Positions 1 through 7,229 of a stretch of 8,097 bases of DNA are shown piece after piece; position 1 is the stretch's first letter; every line of letters starts with the position of its first letter. The translations under genes were made by a program, and so were the position numbers. Below the pieces are notes generated by a model that ran no database searches, was not told the DNA's origin, and was given only the letters and a program-made list of their open reading frames with translations. The stretch spans positions 1-8,097 of the forward strand of contig JAHEFU010000126.1 in the NCBI GenBank assembly GCA_024645305.1. The letters run 5' to 3'. The DNA comes from Planctomycetales bacterium. Its GTDB lineage: Bacteria; 4484-113; JAFGCY01.

Positions 1-1
1 A

Positions 2-3000
2 CTGGCCCGCGTGGACGGTGACCGCAACGGGCTGATCAACACCGCTGATGTCACGCCGATCGCACAGCACTGGAAGGAGCAGATCAGCGGTTACCGTGTC
101 TACCGCAAGGGACCCGGCGAGCTTGAATTCAAGCTACTGCCGAACCCGGCCGATGCTGCCTCCCCGCTTTCCGCTCCACGTAGTGAGGCCGGCCCCAAGG
201 CCATGAGCACCGTACAGCCGCTGTGGCCCGTGCGTTACTCATTTGTGGATTCCGAGCCCACGAGCGGTATGTACCAGTATCGTGTTGTGCCTTTTGACAT
301 CATCACACAGACAGAGGGTTCCCAGTCCATCGAGATCCAGCTGGATGCCAGCCTGGGCACGGTCGGCACCAGCCTCGTGCAGGCCAACTTCTCCACCGGA
401 GTCGTGGAAGGCACCAGCCCGCTCTCGGTCGGCTTTGATGCATCTTCATCATTCGCCATCGGTGGAGAGATCGTGCGTTACCAGTGGGACTTTGATGGCG
501 ATGGTTCGGTCGACCTGGACAGCGGCAGTGATCCCATTGCCCAGTACGTGTTCAATGGCAACCAGCGCTTCAATACGACACTGATCGTGACATCCTCCGC
601 AGGCGAAACCGCCAGTGCCATCCGCAGCATCTCGGTTCTGGACATGGAAGGCAACGTCCCGCCATCAGTCCACCTGGAAATGACTGACATCGTGGCGGAC
701 CGCCGCATCCCTGACGGAGAGAATCCCACACTGCAGGGCCGCCTGCCCCTGAGCGTCCTGTTCGACGCCAGCACCAGTAACGACGTTGACGGCTCTATCG
801 TCAAGTACAGCTGGGACTTCGACGGTGACGGCCAGGCTGATTACGAGGATAACCTGCCCTCCGTAGAGTACACCTTCACGGAGAACTCAACATATAACGT
901 ACACCTCAGCATAGAGGACAACGATGGCGGAACCGCCAGCAAATCCGCGATAGTAATCGTCACCAACGGCGAAGGCAACTGGCCACCCAGCGCACGCATT
1001 TCCGCGGTGCCGGTCAAGGGAGCCCCGCCACTGGACGTGCAGTTTGACGGTGGACTGAGCTTTGACCCGGACGGGCAGATCGTCAAGTACGAATGGGATC
1101 TCAATGATGACGGCACCTATGAACGGGATACCGGCACGAGTGCCCGTATCAGCAACGTGTTCAATGAAAGCAAGGCCTACAATGTCTGGCTGCGTGTCAC
1201 CGACAACACCGGAGCTTCCGCTATCCGGCGGCAGCTGATCATCGTCAACAATGCCCCCTTCGCCGCCCTGACGGCTAATGTCACGACCGGCCCCGCCGCC
1301 CTGGAAGTACAGTTCGACGGCAGCGGATCCTCTGATACTGATACAAATGACCTGATCGTGCAGCACGAATGGGACTTTGACGGCGACGGCGCTTTCGACA
1401 CGAACACCGGAACCATTTCAATCGTTAAGCACACATACTATGCAGTGGGCAGTTACCCTGTCAGCCTGCGCGTGACGGACCGCTACGGCGAAAGCAGCGT
1501 GGCCAATCTCCAGATCAATGTGCTGGAGCCGCCCAACAACATCCTGCCGGTCGCCAGCATCATGGCCTTCCCCAACGTGGCAACCGCCGGGGATGAGATC
1601 CAGCTTGATGCCACGCCCAGTTCGGACGCTGATGGCAGCATCATTTCCTGGGCCTGGGACTTCGACGGCGACCAGATCTTTGATCAGATCAGCTACGAAT
1701 CCAGCCTGACCACCCATGTATATGACGCGGCGGGCAGCTTCGATGCTACGGTCAAGGTGACGGACAACCTCGGCGGCATCAGCAAGGCCTCGACAACCCT
1801 GACGATCCAGGGCCAGAACGGCAACCAGCCTCCCCAGGCGCAGCTGCTCGTAACGCCCAACGGCGGAGCCCCACCCATCGCAGTACAGTTCGACGCCTCC
1901 GGCAGTATCGACAGCGATGGCAGCATCGTCAATTTCGAATGGGATCTTGACGGCGATGGCTCCTTTGAGGAGAGCAGCGGTACTACGCCCACCAACTCGA
2001 AGATCTTTACCACGAAAGGTGTGTACAACGTAATGCTGCGGATCACCGATGATGAAGGTGCCACGGCCAAGAAGATCGTGCCCGTCACAGTCGGCACGCC
2101 ACCCACGGCTGTACTGGTCACGGACATCGATTCCGACTCCATCCCGCCCGAGCGCGTGGCGGAGGATCCGACGACGATCACACTCAACGCCCAGCAGAGT
2201 TTCGACTCCGACGGTCTGATCACTGATTATGCCTGGGACATAGACAACAATGGCATCTTTGAGATCAGCACCGGTGTATCCCCCTTCCTGCAGGTCACCT
2301 ATGACCTGGAGAACGTGGAATTCAACACCGACACGGGACTGTGGGAGCTTCGCCCGCGGGTGATCGCCCTGGGCAAGAGCTACTATCCAGTGGGAATCTT
2401 CCCGGACGTCTTCCCCTCCGTGGCTCTGGTCAGTGTCCGCGTCAAGGATGACATTGAAGCCACGAATGTGGCCACGATACCGATCGTGCTGGAGGACCGC
2501 TACGATGAGCTGGAGGACAACGACAACTACAGCGCCGCCAACCATCTCGAGGGCAGCGGTGCGGCCGGGGCCTTCAGCCCCAACCAGGGAGGCGGTGACG
2601 CGCTGACAGGCATCCGCCAGGACCTTGCGACAACCTTCATCCCCGGGCGCGAGGCCATTTCGACCCTGCGCGGCAACCTCGGCTTCCTGGATGCCAACGG
2701 CCAGGGTTACAACGGTGACGATGACGACTTCTACAGCTTCACCATGGACGACGGCGGGCATGTCACGCTGGACCTGCTGTTCGACGGCCTGAATGCGGGA
2801 GGTGCGGACCTGAACCTGCGCCTGATCGACTCAGACGGCGTTTCCGTCCTCGCCGAATCACTGAGTACAAACAGCAATGAGCATCTCGAGTTCGATTTCC
2901 GCGACGGCGGGACGTATTACATCCGCTGCAACCGCTTCCTCGGGGCCCGGGCTGACTACCTGCTGAACCTGGCTGTCGGCCCCATCCAGTACTACCCGGA

Positions 3001-4552
3001 GGACGTTGTTGACAATGACAACGGCAGCCAGTCCACAGCTGATTCCTATGAGCTGGTGCAGAACAGCAACCGCAGTGCCGCCATCGGGCGCCTCGGAGGC
3101 TCCGACCTGCGTGACTGGTACAGCTTTGACATGGTGCCCAACGCCCAGCTGGACATCCGCCTGCTGTTCACCCACAAGGTCGGCGACCTCGACATGGAAC
3201 TGCGCGGCCCCAACGGGGAACTGCTGTCCTATTCATCGACGGTTACCGACAACGAACGAATCCAGTACACCATCCCCGGAGGCATCTCCGGCACGGGATA
3301 CGTGAAGGTTGAATTCAACAGCGGTGGTGAAACGAACTACAGCCTGTCCATCGGTTACCCGCCCCCGGTGCCAACAAACCTGAGTGCAACGAAGGGCACA
3401 AGTTCCAGCCTCGTGAATGTCACATGGGGGCCCGGCAGCGGAGGCAACAGCTTTGACGGCTACGAGCTTTACATCTCCGACAGCCCGGACGGCCCCTATA
3501 ACCTGCTTGAGCGGGTCGGCAGTTTCGTTACAAGCTACAGCCTGAACACAACCGCGACCCATCCCTGGTGGTTCAAGGTGCGCTCTTACCGCAATGGCAA
3601 CCAGGCTCCCAGCGACTTCACACCTGAGCAGTACGGCTACTCTGTGTCACTCGGTGCCGCCACCAACGTCAGCGCCAGTGATGGGACGGACTCACGCCTG
3701 ATCGACATCACCTGGGAATCACCGGCAAGTGGCCCGGCCGTGGGCAGCTACAAGATCCAGCGTTTCAAGTACGGATCCGGACCCTGGACTGATCTGGACA
3801 TCGTTTCCGGCCTGACCACGAGCTATACCAATGACGTTGGCGTGGCCCCCGATGGATCAAGCTACACTGCCCTCGCATACTATTACCGGGTCATTTCCAT
3901 CAAGGAGAACTACACTGACGCCACCAATGGATACGACCTGGGCTACGCTGCGGTACTGGACACGCCAACCGGTGTCCAGGCCTCTGACGGCTCCTGGAGT
4001 GACAGGATCCTCGTGAGCTGGAATTACACAGCCAGCCATGGTGATTCACCGGATGGGTTCAAGATCTACCGTCAGGACGAATATACCGGCCAGAGGGTGG
4101 AAGCAATGGATATCGGCGGTGGCAGTACGCGCTCTGCGATGGTGCAGACGAACTTCGCAGGTACGTACTATGTGCGGGCCTACAAGAAGGATTACGGACT
4201 GGGACCCTACAGTGGTGGCAATTATGGGTTCAGCAAGGGACTGCAGCCTCCGGACAACGTGTACGGCACCCAGCGCTACGGTTCAGACTGGAACTTTGAT
4301 GTGTTCTGGTACGCACCCAATGAAGGACCAAAGCCCGTCAGGTATGAATTCATCTACTGGCCGGAGAGCGGCAACTGGCGAGCTGGCTATGGAGTTTCCT
4401 ACGGCACAACAGTGAACATTGCGGACTCAGGAGCTGATCCTCCGGATTTCGGCCAGTGGAATGTCAATTTCTGGATCAAGTCCGTGAAGGGCAGCCTTTC
4501 CAGTGACTGGGCAAAGATAACCGTACCGCTGAAGGACCTTAACAACTTCTAA
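2..4552 (+). CDS. Giant modular surface/secreted protein (dockerin-like loop, 7 PKD, 2 PPC, 4-5 FN3-like domains), 5'-partial
   Basis: The reading frame is open from the first full codon (CTG at base 2) to TAA at 4550-4552, giving 1517 visible residues, and it clearly continues upstream. The GTG at 11 lies inside a calcium loop and has no ribosome site in view, so it is not the start. Modules, counted from base 2: a calcium loop D-G-D-R-N-G-L-I-N-T-A-D at residues 5-16, dockerin type I / EF-hand-like; an FN3-like module about 25-115 (GYRVYRKG near its start); seven PKD domains about 127-830; two PPC domains about 832-994 and 997-1119; four FN3-like domains about 1120-1516. No catalytic domain, membrane segment, LPXTG or other recognised C-terminal sorting tag is visible; the protein ends in a plain FN3-like domain. 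It is probably extracellular and adhesive or polymer-binding. PPC domains often accompany secreted peptidases, so an enzyme domain could lie upstream of the window. The link to the downstream lipoproteins is only proximity (51 nt, same strand). The domain types are confident; the function is not. Confidence 0.5.
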   Translation: MARVDGDRNGLINTADVTPIAQHWKEQISGYRVYRKGPGELEFKLLPNPADAASPLSAPRSEAGPKAMSTVQPLWPVRYSFVDSEPTSGMYQYRVVPFDIITQTEGSQSIEIQLDASLGTVGTSLVQANFSTGVVEGTSPLSVGFDASSSFAIGGEIVRYQWDFDGDGSVDLDSGSDPIAQYVFNGNQRFNTTLIVTSSAGETASAIRSISVLDMEGNVPPSVHLEMTDIVADRRIPDGENPTLQGRLPLSVLFDASTSNDVDGSIVKYSWDFDGDGQADYEDNLPSVEYTFTENSTYNVHLSIEDNDGGTASKSAIVIVTNGEGNWPPSARISAVPVKGAPPLDVQFDGGLSFDPDGQIVKYEWDLNDDGTYERDTGTSARISNVFNESKAYNVWLRVTDNTGASAIRRQLIIVNNAPFAALTANVTTGPAALEVQFDGSGSSDTDTNDLIVQHEWDFDGDGAFDTNTGTISIVKHTYYAVGSYPVSLRVTDRYGESSVANLQINVLEPPNNILPVASIMAFPNVATAGDEIQLDATPSSDADGSIISWAWDFDGDQIFDQISYESSLTTHVYDAAGSFDATVKVTDNLGGISKASTTLTIQGQNGNQPPQAQLLVTPNGGAPPIAVQFDASGSIDSDGSIVNFEWDLDGDGSFEESSGTTPTNSKIFTTKGVYNVMLRITDDEGATAKKIVPVTVGTPPTAVLVTDIDSDSIPPERVAEDPTTITLNAQQSFDSDGLITDYAWDIDNNGIFEISTGVSPFLQVTYDLENVEFNTDTGLWELRPRVIALGKSYYPVGIFPDVFPSVALVSVRVKDDIEATNVATIPIVLEDRYDELEDNDNYSAANHLEGSGAAGAFSPNQGGGDALTGIRQDLATTFIPGREAISTLRGNLGFLDANGQGYNGDDDDFYSFTMDDGGHVTLDLLFDGLNAGGADLNLRLIDSDGVSVLAESLSTNSNEHLEFDFRDGGTYYIRCNRFLGARADYLLNLAVGPIQYYPEDVVDNDNGSQSTADSYELVQNSNRSAAIGRLGGSDLRDWYSFDMVPNAQLDIRLLFTHKVGDLDMELRGPNGELLSYSSTVTDNERIQYTIPGGISGTGYVKVEFNSGGETNYSLSIGYPPPVPTNLSATKGTSSSLVNVTWGPGSGGNSFDGYELYISDSPDGPYNLLERVGSFVTSYSLNTTATHPWWFKVRSYRNGNQAPSDFTPEQYGYSVSLGAATNVSASDGTDSRLIDITWESPASGPAVGSYKIQRFKYGSGPWTDLDIVSGLTTSYTNDVGVAPDGSSYTALAYYYRVISIKENYTDATNGYDLGYAAVLDTPTGVQASDGSWSDRILVSWNYTASHGDSPDGFKIYRQDEYTGQRVEAMDIGGGSTRSAMVQTNFAGTYYVRAYKKDYGLGPYSGGNYGFSKGLQPPDNVYGTQRYGSDWNFDVFWYAPNEGPKPVRYEFIYWPESGNWRAGYGVSYGTTVNIADSGADPPDFGQWNVNFWIKSVKGSLSSDWAKITVPLKDLNNF
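380..2491 (+). repeat. Array of seven PKD domains (protein-level tandem repeat)
   Basis: Seven successive PKD (polycystic kidney disease, Ig-like) domains lie within the giant protein. Each has the hallmark Trp-Asp motif followed by an acidic calcium-like loop: WDFDGDG, WDFDGDG, WDLNDDG, WDFDGDG, WDFDGDQ, WDLDGDG and WDIDNNG. The Trp codons start at 485, 812, 1094, 1370, 1655, 1940 and 2234, which gives spacings of 109, 94, 92, 95, 95 and 98 residues. Most units end with a [VI]-[TE]-D-x-x-G core followed by a hydrophobic strand. The units have diverged in DNA sequence, so this is an old domain array and not a recent microsatellite-type expansion. The seventh unit is longer, with about 30 extra residues before its final strand. 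PKD arrays usually act as rigid spacers or binding modules on exported proteins. Confidence 0.5.
2495..3358 (+). other. Two PPC (pre-peptidase C-terminal) beta-sandwich domains inside the giant protein
   Basis: Two consecutive units show the usual PPC layout. An entry motif rich in E/D and N (DELEDNDNYSAA; then PEDVVDNDNGSQSTA) is followed by a D-x-x-D-[FW]-Y-S-F core (DDDFYSF near 2725; LRDWYSFDM near 3106), a strand pattern around L-x-L-[RM]-[LE] (DLNLRLID; DLDMELRGPNG), and a final Y-x-[LI]-[NS]-[LI] strand (DYLLNLAVG; NYSLSIGYP). PPC domains are calcium-responsive beta-sandwiches on secreted proteins, often beside peptidases, and are thought to help secretion or substrate binding. No peptidase catalytic motif is visible in the portion of the gene inside this window. 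Confidence 0.5.
3359..4549 (+). other. Four C-terminal FN3-like domains of the giant protein
   Basis: Four successive fibronectin type III-like units show the typical strand pair: a Trp strand ([IVF]-x-[VI]-[TSF]-W) followed by a Tyr strand, then a late [YW]-x-[FVY]-[RK]-[VAS] strand. Examples are VNVTWGPG with GYELYIS and WWFKVRSY, IDITWESP with YKIQRF and YYYRVISI, ILVSWNYT with FKIYRQ and YYVRAYKK, and a divergent last unit FDVFWYAP with YEFIYWP and NFWIKSVKG. The units also share a [VL]-x-AS-[DK]-G opening in the second and third copies. They form the extreme C-terminus; no sorting signal follows them. Confidence 0.5.
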
Positions 4553-4590
4553 GCAACCCTCAGCATCCTTGCAGACATGGCCTGGGGCCT

Positions 4591-4595
4591 GGAGA
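4591..4595 (+). promoter_or_regulatory. Ribosome binding site deciding the start of the first PA-like lipoprotein
   Basis: GGAGA lies 8 nt before ATG 4604, which is good Shine-Dalgarno spacing. The in-frame upstream ATG at 4577 has no purine-rich site before it and would add nine residues (MAWGLEILA) ahead of the lipoprotein n-region, so 4604 is preferred. A further in-frame GTG at 4628 with GGAG 7 nt upstream remains a second possibility; all three keep the lipobox. Confidence 0.5.
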
Positions 4596-4603
4596 TATTG
4601 GCA

Positions 4604-7228
4604 ATGAACAAAAACCGGAGAATCAGAGTGAACAACTACGGGAGAGCGATCTGGCCGTCAGTGCTGGGCCTGTTGCTGCTCGGCGGCTGCGGCGGTTCGC
4701 CGCTGGATGAAGCAGCCAGCCTGGCGCTGGACCTGCCGCTTCGCAGCACGCAGTCCTTCGTGGACACGGATTATGACGGCATCCCTGACAATGTGGAACA
4801 GATGCTCGGCACGGATCCGGAGAAGATCGACAGTGACATGGATGGACTGACGGACCAGTACGAGCTGTGGGGTGTGAACGGCATCCCGATCGGGCAGATG
4901 GGCAGCCTGACGGATCTGCCGGATCTCAATCACAACGGTGTAATCAGTGCGCTGGACCCAGTGGAAGTTCCTGGGGAGATCCTCAAGAGCGTCAGCGCCA
5001 TCGAGACCGAGCGCATGCGTGTGGTTGACCCCTTCCTCAACAAGATCCCAAACGACCAGGATGGCGACGGGATCCCGAGCGACTACGAACTGCACGGCTT
5101 CTACTATGAAATTGACCAGGCAACCGGAGAGGACTGGCTGGTCAAATGGGATGGAGACTGGAAGAAGCCGCGCTACGTGACCGACCCCACCCAGTGGTCC
5201 ACCGACGGCGATCCCTGGAGCGACTGGGAGGAAGCCACCAAGCGCAACATGGACCAGCGCGTCAAGCATCCTGGTGACCACCCGGACATCCCGGCCTACC
5301 CGGAAATTTACGCAGCCGTGAGCGGCTACCAGATTGACCTCAATGATGACGTTGAGGTGGAGACCAGTGATGGCAAGGAAGCTGAGCGCAGCTGGAGCGC
5401 GAACCGGCTCACAAGTGGCTGGGAATCCCAGGAGGACTTCAATGTGTCCGTTGATGTCTGGGGCCAGCTCAAGTTCGAAGCGGGAATCGTGGGACTCAAT
5501 GCCTCTGTACCGCCCGGTGTGATCTCCAAGACCAGCCTGACCAATGAAATCGGCATCAAGGCCGGCATCACCTACGACTCAACCTCGGTCACCTATGGTG
5601 CGAACAACTACACCAATGACACCTCGGGGCTGAGCTCCTCAGAGTGGTCAACAGCCCGCACGGTGAGTGGCAACAGCATGGAGGCCGGCAGGCTGACCCT
5701 GAACCTCAAGCTTGTCAACGTGGGAACGATGACGGCCAACAGCCCGAAGATCTACTTCAATGTCAAGGTTGGCAATACAATCATCAGCAAGCTGCTGGTG
5801 GAATACCCCGGCGAGCTGCCCGCCAAGGCCCAGACGGTTGTGGACTGGGTGGCCCAGACGGATGCCATCGCCAGCTTCGACGAACCGGGAGGCCGTCCGA
5901 TGTGGCTCTCCATCTACCAGCTGCAGGCCATCCAGAACGGGGCTCCGATCGTGATTGAGCCGATTGAATTTGAAGCGGATACCCTGGTCAGTGTGCCGGA
6001 TCCCAATACGGGCCGCCGGGCCTATGTGTCCCAGGGGGCCTGGTCTCCCTACGAAGCGGCACTGCAGAATGTCACAGCTCGCGTGCGCCTGGACTTCAAT
6101 GAGGATCCGCAACTGAGCCAGACCCTGTTCAACGGACTGCCGGCACGCAAGGTGTCCGACATCCGCGTGTTCGCCTACAATAACCGGGGCAGCTACGTTG
6201 GCAGCCCGCCAGTTGTCACCCTTGGAGATGCATTCATGTGGGCCTTTGACTTCCAGGAGGAAGGCGGCGCGATAATCGTGAACATCGATGACCCGGTCTC
6301 CAAGAACAAGTACAAGTCATATCTGCAGGACTGGCAGTTCAACTTCGACAAGGGCATCTATGACGAACTGATCAATGAGACGCCTCAGTATTTCGTCAAC
6401 ATCCTGGCGATGCCTCTCAAGCCCGGCAACCCGATCGAACGGACCTATTCCGCCAAGGCCCCGCCCAGTGGTCTGCGGGCCAAGCCGATCATCTACTGGG
6501 CGACCGTGGATCCCGCAGAACGGATCATCCGGGCCTACAGCCGCGATGTCAGTGGCATCAAGGAAATGCGCTTCAAGCCTGACGAGAGCTATGAGGGTGA
6601 GGAGATGCTGTTACAGGCCAATCCGGCGGATCCCCGCTACGGATTTGCCTACACATACGAAATACCCGCCCAGTACCGCTGGAAGGGGACAGAGAAGGTG
6701 GTCGCCACCAATGGTCGTGACATCAAGACTGAGCTGCCTGTGCAATTCCTCACGAATGAGCTGGGCCAGCTTGTCAACGAGGACCTTACTTACCTCGGGT
6801 GGCAGCCACTGGGTGTCTTTCCGGAGGAGAACAGTGTCGGCTTCAACCTGGACGGAGAACACATCAGTTACGAGCCATTTGATGTCGTGCTGCACCAGTT
6901 CCGTGACGGGGCCGGAGTACTCCATGCGGAACTCAACGCTGTCAACGGAGCCGGTCTGTACGAAATTGGCATTGTGGCCGATATTGACCAGCTTGAATAC
7001 AACTACCTCCGAAAGCGGCCTTACATCGATGCTGGATCTCCCCTGCTCCCCCTGAGCATGCCCCTGCTTGACCCGCTCTACCCTGTGGCGGATCCGCTCT
7101 ATCACACTGTGTACGCAGTGCGGACGGCTGATGGCCGCGTGGCGGTGTTCGCCCCGCAGCTGACGGCCCGCACACCTAGCGAGAATTATTTCAGCGCCGT
7201 CTTGTGGCGTGTCTATGAGGGACTCTGA
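4604..7228 (+). CDS. PA-like / binary-toxin-B-family pore-forming lipoprotein (first of a tandem pair)
   Basis: 874 residues. A lipoprotein signal peptide has K/R-rich residues 3-14, hydrophobic residues 15-28 and lipobox L-G-G-C with Cys29; Gly at +2 would favour the outer membrane in a Gram-negative cell. Thrombospondin-3-like calcium loops lie at 54-62 (DTDYDGIPD) and 76-84 (DSDMDGLTD), and an EF-hand-like loop at 107-118. The rest follows anthrax protective antigen (PA) and clostridial Ib/C2II. The calcium site is DQDGDGIPSDYE, 151-162, matching PA DTDNDGIPDSLE. QWSTDGDPWSDWEE at 197-210 matches PA KWSTASDPYSDFEK, and HPDIPAYP at 226-233 matches PA HPLVAAYP. Amphipathic strands at 279-293 and 316-331 fit the pore hairpin, and RLTLNLKLVNVGT at 363-375 matches PA RLNANIRYVNTGT. 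Phe425 is a candidate phi-clamp residue. Domain 3 is about 480-610 (TARVRL, TLGDAF, FNFDKG, VNIL). Residues 612-874 are unrecognised: an Ig-like stretch, then a novel end. No PA14 domain is apparent, and there is no R-x-x-R site just before the calcium motif. Family assignment is by eye; a pore role is inferred. Confidence 0.5.
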   Translation: MNKNRRIRVNNYGRAIWPSVLGLLLLGGCGGSPLDEAASLALDLPLRSTQSFVDTDYDGIPDNVEQMLGTDPEKIDSDMDGLTDQYELWGVNGIPIGQMGSLTDLPDLNHNGVISALDPVEVPGEILKSVSAIETERMRVVDPFLNKIPNDQDGDGIPSDYELHGFYYEIDQATGEDWLVKWDGDWKKPRYVTDPTQWSTDGDPWSDWEEATKRNMDQRVKHPGDHPDIPAYPEIYAAVSGYQIDLNDDVEVETSDGKEAERSWSANRLTSGWESQEDFNVSVDVWGQLKFEAGIVGLNASVPPGVISKTSLTNEIGIKAGITYDSTSVTYGANNYTNDTSGLSSSEWSTARTVSGNSMEAGRLTLNLKLVNVGTMTANSPKIYFNVKVGNTIISKLLVEYPGELPAKAQTVVDWVAQTDAIASFDEPGGRPMWLSIYQLQAIQNGAPIVIEPIEFEADTLVSVPDPNTGRRAYVSQGAWSPYEAALQNVTARVRLDFNEDPQLSQTLFNGLPARKVSDIRVFAYNNRGSYVGSPPVVTLGDAFMWAFDFQEEGGAIIVNIDDPVSKNKYKSYLQDWQFNFDKGIYDELINETPQYFVNILAMPLKPGNPIERTYSAKAPPSGLRAKPIIYWATVDPAERIIRAYSRDVSGIKEMRFKPDESYEGEEMLLQANPADPRYGFAYTYEIPAQYRWKGTEKVVATNGRDIKTELPVQFLTNELGQLVNEDLTYLGWQPLGVFPEENSVGFNLDGEHISYEPFDVVLHQFRDGAGVLHAELNAVNGAGLYEIGIVADIDQLEYNYLRKRPYIDAGSPLLPLSMPLLDPLYPVADPLYHTVYAVRTADGRVAVFAPQLTARTPSENYFSAVLWRVYEGL
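7217..7221 (+). promoter_or_regulatory. Ribosome binding site for the second PA-like lipoprotein, inside the end of the first
   Basis: GAGGG sits 8 nt before ATG 7230 and lies within the last codons of the preceding gene, whose TGA is at 7226-7228. The stop and start are separated by a single T. This arrangement strongly suggests one transcript and translational coupling; no separate promoter or terminator fits between the two genes. Confidence 0.5.
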
Positions 7229-7229
7229 T

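Noticed and set aside
11..13. GTG as the start of the first gene
   Set aside because: It falls immediately before a dockerin-like calcium loop, the frame is open to the window edge, and there is no signal peptide, so the gene is 5'-truncated.
1418..2761. 447-codon open frame on the minus strand, opposite the PKD/PPC region
   Set aside because: It lies wholly antisense to well-supported PKD and PPC domains. Its translation is low-complexity V/D/G/A-rich, as expected from a GC-rich gene read backwards, and shows no domain or start signal.
4577..4579. ATG 4577 as the start of the first lipoprotein
   Set aside because: There is no Shine-Dalgarno before it, and it would put nine mostly non-basic residues before the basic n-region; ATG 4604 has GGAGA at good spacing.
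4579..4590. Short GGCC...GGCC inverted repeat in the gap between genes 1 and 2, as a terminator
   Set aside because: The stem is only 4 bp, there is no T-run after it, and it overlaps the translation initiation region of gene 2.
4760..5090. The calcium loops read as ordinary thrombospondin type 3 / OmpA-like repeats only
   Set aside because: The first two loops are of that type, but the fourth is followed by the WST-DP-SD-E and HP-AYP blocks specific to the PA family, which plain repeats would not explain.
5164..5175. K-K-P-R (residues 187-190) in the first lipoprotein as a furin-like activation site
   Set aside because: It does not fit R-x-[KR]-R, lies after the calcium motif and not before it, and is not kept in the paralogue (I-S-R-P).
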